DNA from: Treponema sp.
GTDB taxonomy: Bacteria; Spirochaetota; Spirochaetia; Treponematales; Breznakiellaceae
Reading direction: 5' to 3'
DNA: 9,752 bases
NCBI GenBank assembly: GCA_009785545.1
Contig: WQWD01000072.1
Location: 1-9,752, forward strand
The position numbers were made by a program, and so were the translations under genes. Of the stretch, positions 7,348 through 9,752 are shown in pieces. Below the pieces are notes generated by a model, which was given only the letters and a program-made list of their open reading frames with translations, made no database searches and had not been told where the DNA came from. The first letter of the stretch is position 1. Every line of letters starts with the position of its first letter.

Positions 7348-7350
7348 CCT
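7348..7350 (-). promoter_or_regulatory. ribosome binding site supporting a TTG start for the PfkB kinase
   Basis: On the minus strand AGG falls directly after the ackA TAG stop (7354-7352) and six bases before TTG 7341. The 10-nt gap between the genes holds only this site, which suggests translational coupling to ackA. No ATG gives a full GNPIVD-containing protein. Confidence 0.55.
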
Positions 7351-7351
7351 G

Positions 7352-8689
7352 CTATCTGGGCTTGGTGATAATTTCCGCAAGAGCAGGATTTTTTTTCAAA
7401 TCATGAACAAGTCCTTCGGCACGCCCTTTGTTCACATAATCTTTGCTCTGGAAAGAATAATCGAATTTTGTATGCGTATCGTAAGTTCCTTTCATCAACG
7501 CATAGGCGTCTTCGGTCATTACCAGTTCTTCATCGGTTGGAATGATGAAGATCGGTATTTTTGATTCCGCTTTGCTGATAAGAGTTTCGGCATTGCGTGT
7601 TCTGGCAACTTCGTTTTTCTTTGGATCGTAAACCATTCCGATACCTTCAAGGCCGTTAAGAATTTTGTCTCTCATAAACCACGCAAACTCGCCGACACCT
7701 GCGGTGAGGACAAGCGCATCAACTCTTCCAAGTGTGGCTTGATAAGCGCCGATGTATTGTTTGACACGGTGAGCTTCGATATTTTGAGCGAGTAAAGCCT
7801 GTTTGTCGCCATTTTCTGCGGCAGCTTGAATGTCACGCCTGTCTGTAAATTTTCCAGTGATTCCCAAAAGGCCGGATTTTTTGTTCAGGGCGCTTTCGAT
7901 TTCGGTGTCGGTCATGCCTGTTTTGCGCATAACGTAAAACGGCAGTGAAGGATCGACATCGCCGGAACGAGTTCCCATGACGAGTCCTTCCAAAGGCGTC
8001 ATGCCCATCGATGTATCAAACGAACAGCCGTCTTTGACAGCGTTAATTGACGCACCGTTTCCAAGATGGCAGATAATCAAATTTGTTTTAAAAGGATCCT
8101 GCCCAAGCAGGGCGGCGGCACGTTTTGCTGTATAGAGAAAACTTGTTCCGTGAAAACCGTAACGGCGAACTTGGTATTTTTCGTACCACTCGTGAGGTAC
8201 TGCGTAAAGGTAAGATTCCGGCGGCATAGTCTGATGCCATGCAGTATCCATGACTGCACAGTGCGGCACATCCGGCAGCACTTTCTGCGCTGCTTTAATT
8301 CCCATGATGTTTGCGGGGTTGTGCAAAGGACTCAAATCCTGCATCGCTGTGAAGGCATCCATTGCCGCATTGTCAACAATCACCGATTTGGTAAATTTGT
8401 CGCCGCCATGCACAACACGATGACCAACCGCCTTTATAACCGACATATCGCTGATAACGCCGTTTTCTTTGCTTGTCAGCGTTTTTATGATGAGATCGAT
8501 TGCATCTGTATGTGAGGGGCAATTGTGGTTAAAGACGATCTCTTCCCTGCCTTTTGCTTTGTGACCGATGAAAGAGCCTTCCATAGTTACTTTTTCTACA
8601 ATGCCTACCGCAAGAACATCTTTGTTTTCCCAGTCATAAACCTGATATTTAGCCGAAGAAGACCCGCAATTTAAAGTTAATATTATCAT
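7352..8689 (-). CDS. ackA: acetate kinase
   Basis: AckA interconverts acetyl phosphate plus ADP with acetate plus ATP in the cytoplasm, the ATP-yielding last step of acetate fermentation. Family residues are all present, and most keep the numbering I recall for the Methanosarcina enzyme: N7 in LNCGSSSAK, R91 in GHRVVHGGD, H123 in SPLHNP, catalytic D148 in MDTAWHQTMP, H180 in RRYGFHGTS, H208 in HLGNGAS and R241 in GTRSGD. The C-terminal Glu is in IPTDEEL (387 or 388). At 445 residues it is longer than the usual 395-405. The extra 45 or so residues after EDAYALMKGTYD are charged, with no recognised motif. The start is ATG 8689, with AAGGCGG at 8694-8700 just upstream. It is first in an operon with the PfkB kinase; no phosphotransacetylase gene is in the window. 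A promoter lies at 8721-8749. Confidence 0.97.
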   Translation of the reverse strand: MIILTLNCGSSSAKYQVYDWENKDVLAVGIVEKVTMEGSFIGHKAKGREEIVFNHNCPSHTDAIDLIIKTLTSKENGVISDMSVIKAVGHRVVHGGDKFTKSVIVDNAAMDAFTAMQDLSPLHNPANIMGIKAAQKVLPDVPHCAVMDTAWHQTMPPESYLYAVPHEWYEKYQVRRYGFHGTSFLYTAKRAAALLGQDPFKTNLIICHLGNGASINAVKDGCSFDTSMGMTPLEGLVMGTRSGDVDPSLPFYVMRKTGMTDTEIESALNKKSGLLGITGKFTDRRDIQAAAENGDKQALLAQNIEAHRVKQYIGAYQATLGRVDALVLTAGVGEFAWFMRDKILNGLEGIGMVYDPKKNEVARTRNAETLISKAESKIPIFIIPTDEELVMTEDAYALMKGTYDTHTKFDYSFQSKDYVNKGRAEGLVHDLKKNPALAEIITKPR

Positions 8690-8717
8690 ATTACCGCCTT
8701 TTGTGATTCATTTAAAA

Positions 8718-8816
8718 ATGATTGTACCATAAAAATAGATGATTGTCATCATGTATTCCGTATGACAAACGATGATTGTATGGCTTGTGTATGGTATTTT
8801 GCAATCATATATGGTA
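8718..8816. repeat. cluster of short repeats over the ackA promoter region
   Basis: ATGATTGT occurs three times in direct orientation, starting at 8718, 8739 and 8772 (21 and 33 nt apart, close to two and three helical turns), with a near-copy inverted at 8801-8808 (GCAATCAT). A second heptamer, TATGGTA, occurs at 8790 and 8810 and inverted at 8725-8731. The first two ATGATTGT copies overlap the -10 and -35 boxes of the ackA promoter, so they may be operator half-sites. Confidence 0.45.
8721..8749 (-). promoter_or_regulatory. sigma70-type promoter of ackA
   Basis: Read on the minus strand: ATGACA (8749-8744; five of six bases match TTGACA), a 17-nt spacer and TACAAT (8726-8721; five of six match) with TG one base upstream (extended -10). 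Transcription would start near 8714, giving a short leader of about 25 nt before ATG 8689. Confidence 0.65.
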
Positions 8817-8846
8817 AGTTTTCATGAATTGGAAACGAATGCAATA

Positions 8847-8873
8847 TAACAAATTTATAGCAAAAATTTGTTA
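8847..8873. promoter_or_regulatory. 10-bp inverted repeat upstream of the lipoprotein promoter, candidate operator
   Basis: TAACAAATTT (8847-8856) and AAATTTGTTA (8864-8873) are exact reverse complements separated by 7 nt. The dyad ends six bases before the -35 box at 8880. Position and symmetry fit a dimeric regulator site. The region is very AT-rich, which raises the chance of a fortuitous match. Confidence 0.4.
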
Positions 8874-8879
8874 AAAAAC

Positions 8880-8909
8880 TTTACAAAATGAAAATTCTCA
8901 TGATACAAT
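8880..8909 (+). promoter_or_regulatory. sigma70-type promoter of the small lipoprotein genes
   Basis: TTTACA (8880-8885, five of six), an 18-nt spacer and TACAAT (8904-8909, five of six) with TG at 8901-8902 form an extended -10 promoter. Transcription would begin near 8916, about 27 nt before ATG 8943. The same TGNTACAAT form occurs in the divergent ackA promoter. Confidence 0.65.
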
Positions 8910-8931
8910 TATGTTAAGACAAAATTTTATT

Positions 8932-8937
8932 AGGGGG
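8932..8937 (+). promoter_or_regulatory. ribosome binding site that sets the start at 8943
   Basis: AGGGGG lies five bases before ATG 8943. An in-frame GTG at 8937 overlaps this site and has no ribosome binding site of its own, so the ATG is preferred. Confidence 0.6.
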
Positions 8938-8942
8938 TGTGT

Positions 8943-9491
8943 ATGAAACACGCAAAAAGAAAAGGCGGCGCATTTTGCGCAGTTCTGACGGTATTGCTTT
9001 GTGCAATGGTATTTATTAGCTGTGCGGGGAACGGGTATACTGCTTCGACCGGGCTCGGACGAGGGGTCAACATGACAGATAAAGTAATCGTGGGCGATTT
9101 CAGTTTGACGGTGACAGTCAATAAAACCGAGGCAAGCATCGGAGATACAGTCACGGCAACTGTTGTTTTTAAAAATTTGGGAGGCAGGGATATTGAAGCG
9201 GAATTGCCGGATTGGATTGCGGCAGCAGGTGGCAAGAGTGTTGAGGACATTTTGGATGTAGTTTTTGTACCTGAGGGGGTTGAATGGGCTTTTGTAGATA
9301 TTTCTTTTGAGCCAAGACCAAAAATTCTAATTAAAAGCGGGGCTGAAATTGAGCGGCAACTTGAGTACACCGTAACAGAATCGGGATTTTTAGAAATACG
9401 CGCAGGAGCGTTTTTTATCACAACACCCGAAACTGCATTAAAACATGGAGTACAGATTCTTAGTAATCCAATAAGAATAAGAGTTCGCTAA
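8943..9491 (+). CDS. small lipoprotein with a beta-sandwich-like domain
   Basis: A 182-residue protein. Residues 1-27 form a lipoprotein signal peptide: basic start (KHAKRK), hydrophobic core, FISC with the lipidated cysteine at 27. The region FSLTVTVNKTEASIGDTVTATVVFKN (53-78) followed by LGGRDIEAELPDWIA has the look of an Ig-like/CARDB-type beta-sandwich, in which I-G-D-T-V and V-F-K-N are common. A second strand-rich part around IKSGAEIERQLEYTVTESGFLEIRAGAFFI would close it. The family is not identified. It has its own promoter (8880-8909), and another lipoprotein gene follows after 21 nt, so the two form an operon. An envelope or periplasmic binding role is likely, but the partner is unknown. 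Confidence 0.8.
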   Translation: MKHAKRKGGAFCAVLTVLLCAMVFISCAGNGYTASTGLGRGVNMTDKVIVGDFSLTVTVNKTEASIGDTVTATVVFKNLGGRDIEAELPDWIAAAGGKSVEDILDVVFVPEGVEWAFVDISFEPRPKILIKSGAEIERQLEYTVTESGFLEIRAGAFFITTPETALKHGVQILSNPIRIRVR

Positions 9492-9512
9492 AAACTACAA
9501 AAGGAGAATGAC

Positions 9513-9752
9513 ATGAAAAAGTTATTGGTTTTCTTAATTTGTTTATTTGGGATGGTTCTTATGAGTTGCTATGAAGAAGTAAATAATGACATAGAAATAA
9601 AAATTGTCAACAATTCGTCTTTGGATTTACATATAAGTTTTTATCCAAATACATTTACTAATACAAGGGTTGGAGTAACTTATAAATTCAGCGATGTAAA
9701 TGTTAGAAAAGGGGAATCTGTCTCACTCACAGTGAAATTTAGATATAATCAA
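9513..9752 (+). CDS. putative lipoprotein, 3' truncated by the window edge
   Basis: ATG 9513 has a strong AAGGAG at 9501-9506. The frame stays open to the window end (80 residues). MKKLLVFLICLFGMVLMSC is a lipoprotein signal peptide with the lipidated cysteine at 19. After a short acidic linker (YEEVNNDIEI) comes KIVNNSSLDLHISFYPN, which resembles the first strands of a small beta-sandwich domain. An ATG at 9508 is followed at once by a stop and is not used. It lies 21 nt after the preceding lipoprotein gene and is probably co-transcribed with it. The truncation prevents family assignment. Confidence 0.75.
   Translation, partial: MKKLLVFLICLFGMVLMSCYEEVNNDIEIKIVNNSSLDLHISFYPNTFTNTRVGVTYKFSDVNVRKGESVSLTVKFRYNQ

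Noticed and set aside
8066..8515. 149-residue plus-strand open frame opposite ackA
   Set aside because: It lies fully within ackA on the other strand. Its Cys/His/Arg-rich composition is typical of antisense frames of conserved genes.
8781..8804. Possible sigma54 (-24/-12) promoter, TGGC followed by TTGC
   Set aside because: The distance between the GG and GC elements does not fit the fixed sigma54 spacing.
8930..9421. 163-residue minus-strand open frame opposite the small lipoprotein gene
   Set aside because: Ser/Thr/Pro-rich shadow. The plus strand has promoter, ribosome binding site and signal peptide.

Overview
The window (about 9.75 kb, moderately AT-rich, no rRNA, tRNA, CRISPR array or transposase gene seen) looks like chromosome from a spirochaete, most likely Treponema-like. 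Three genes encode proteins with lipoprotein signal peptides of the loose spirochaetal type (FYGC, FISC, LMSC). Two encode signal-peptide-bearing beta-barrel proteins ending in an aromatic residue. The acetate kinase carries a C-terminal extension. The taxonomic call is an inference from protein character, not from a marker gene.

Layout. Positions 1-561 hold the 3' end of a B12-binding radical SAM (DUF4080-like) gene. A spacer with a candidate promoter and a long hairpin leads into a plus-strand envelope cluster: a 937-residue acidic lipoprotein (708-3521), an outer-membrane beta-barrel protein 14 nt later (3536-4798), and a second barrel (5019-6248) that is clearly a paralogue of the first. 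The two barrels are separated by 220 bp packed with three palindromes. One of these has a perfect TATAAT as its 6-nt centre between 10-bp arms. The cluster ends at a long hairpin between convergent genes. That hairpin shares an identical 15-nt core with one of the palindromes between the barrels.

The minus strand then carries a tight two-gene operon, transcribed from about 8715 down to 6304: acetate kinase (ackA) followed after 10 nt by a PfkB/ribokinase-family sugar or nucleoside kinase. A 253-bp divergent intergenic region separates ackA from two small plus-strand lipoprotein genes (8943-9491, and 9513 to the window edge). It contains a good sigma70-type extended -10 promoter in each direction, a set of short repeats overlapping the ackA promoter, and a 10-bp dyad next to the -35 box of the other promoter.

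Function. The ackA-pfkB pair is ordinary fermentative or phosphoryl-transfer metabolism. The least explained part is the envelope module: one very large beta-rich lipoprotein plus two duplicated barrels. It could be a surface or transport complex, but nothing in the sequence identifies a substrate. The palindromes and repeats in the spacers are the other main items worth a second look.
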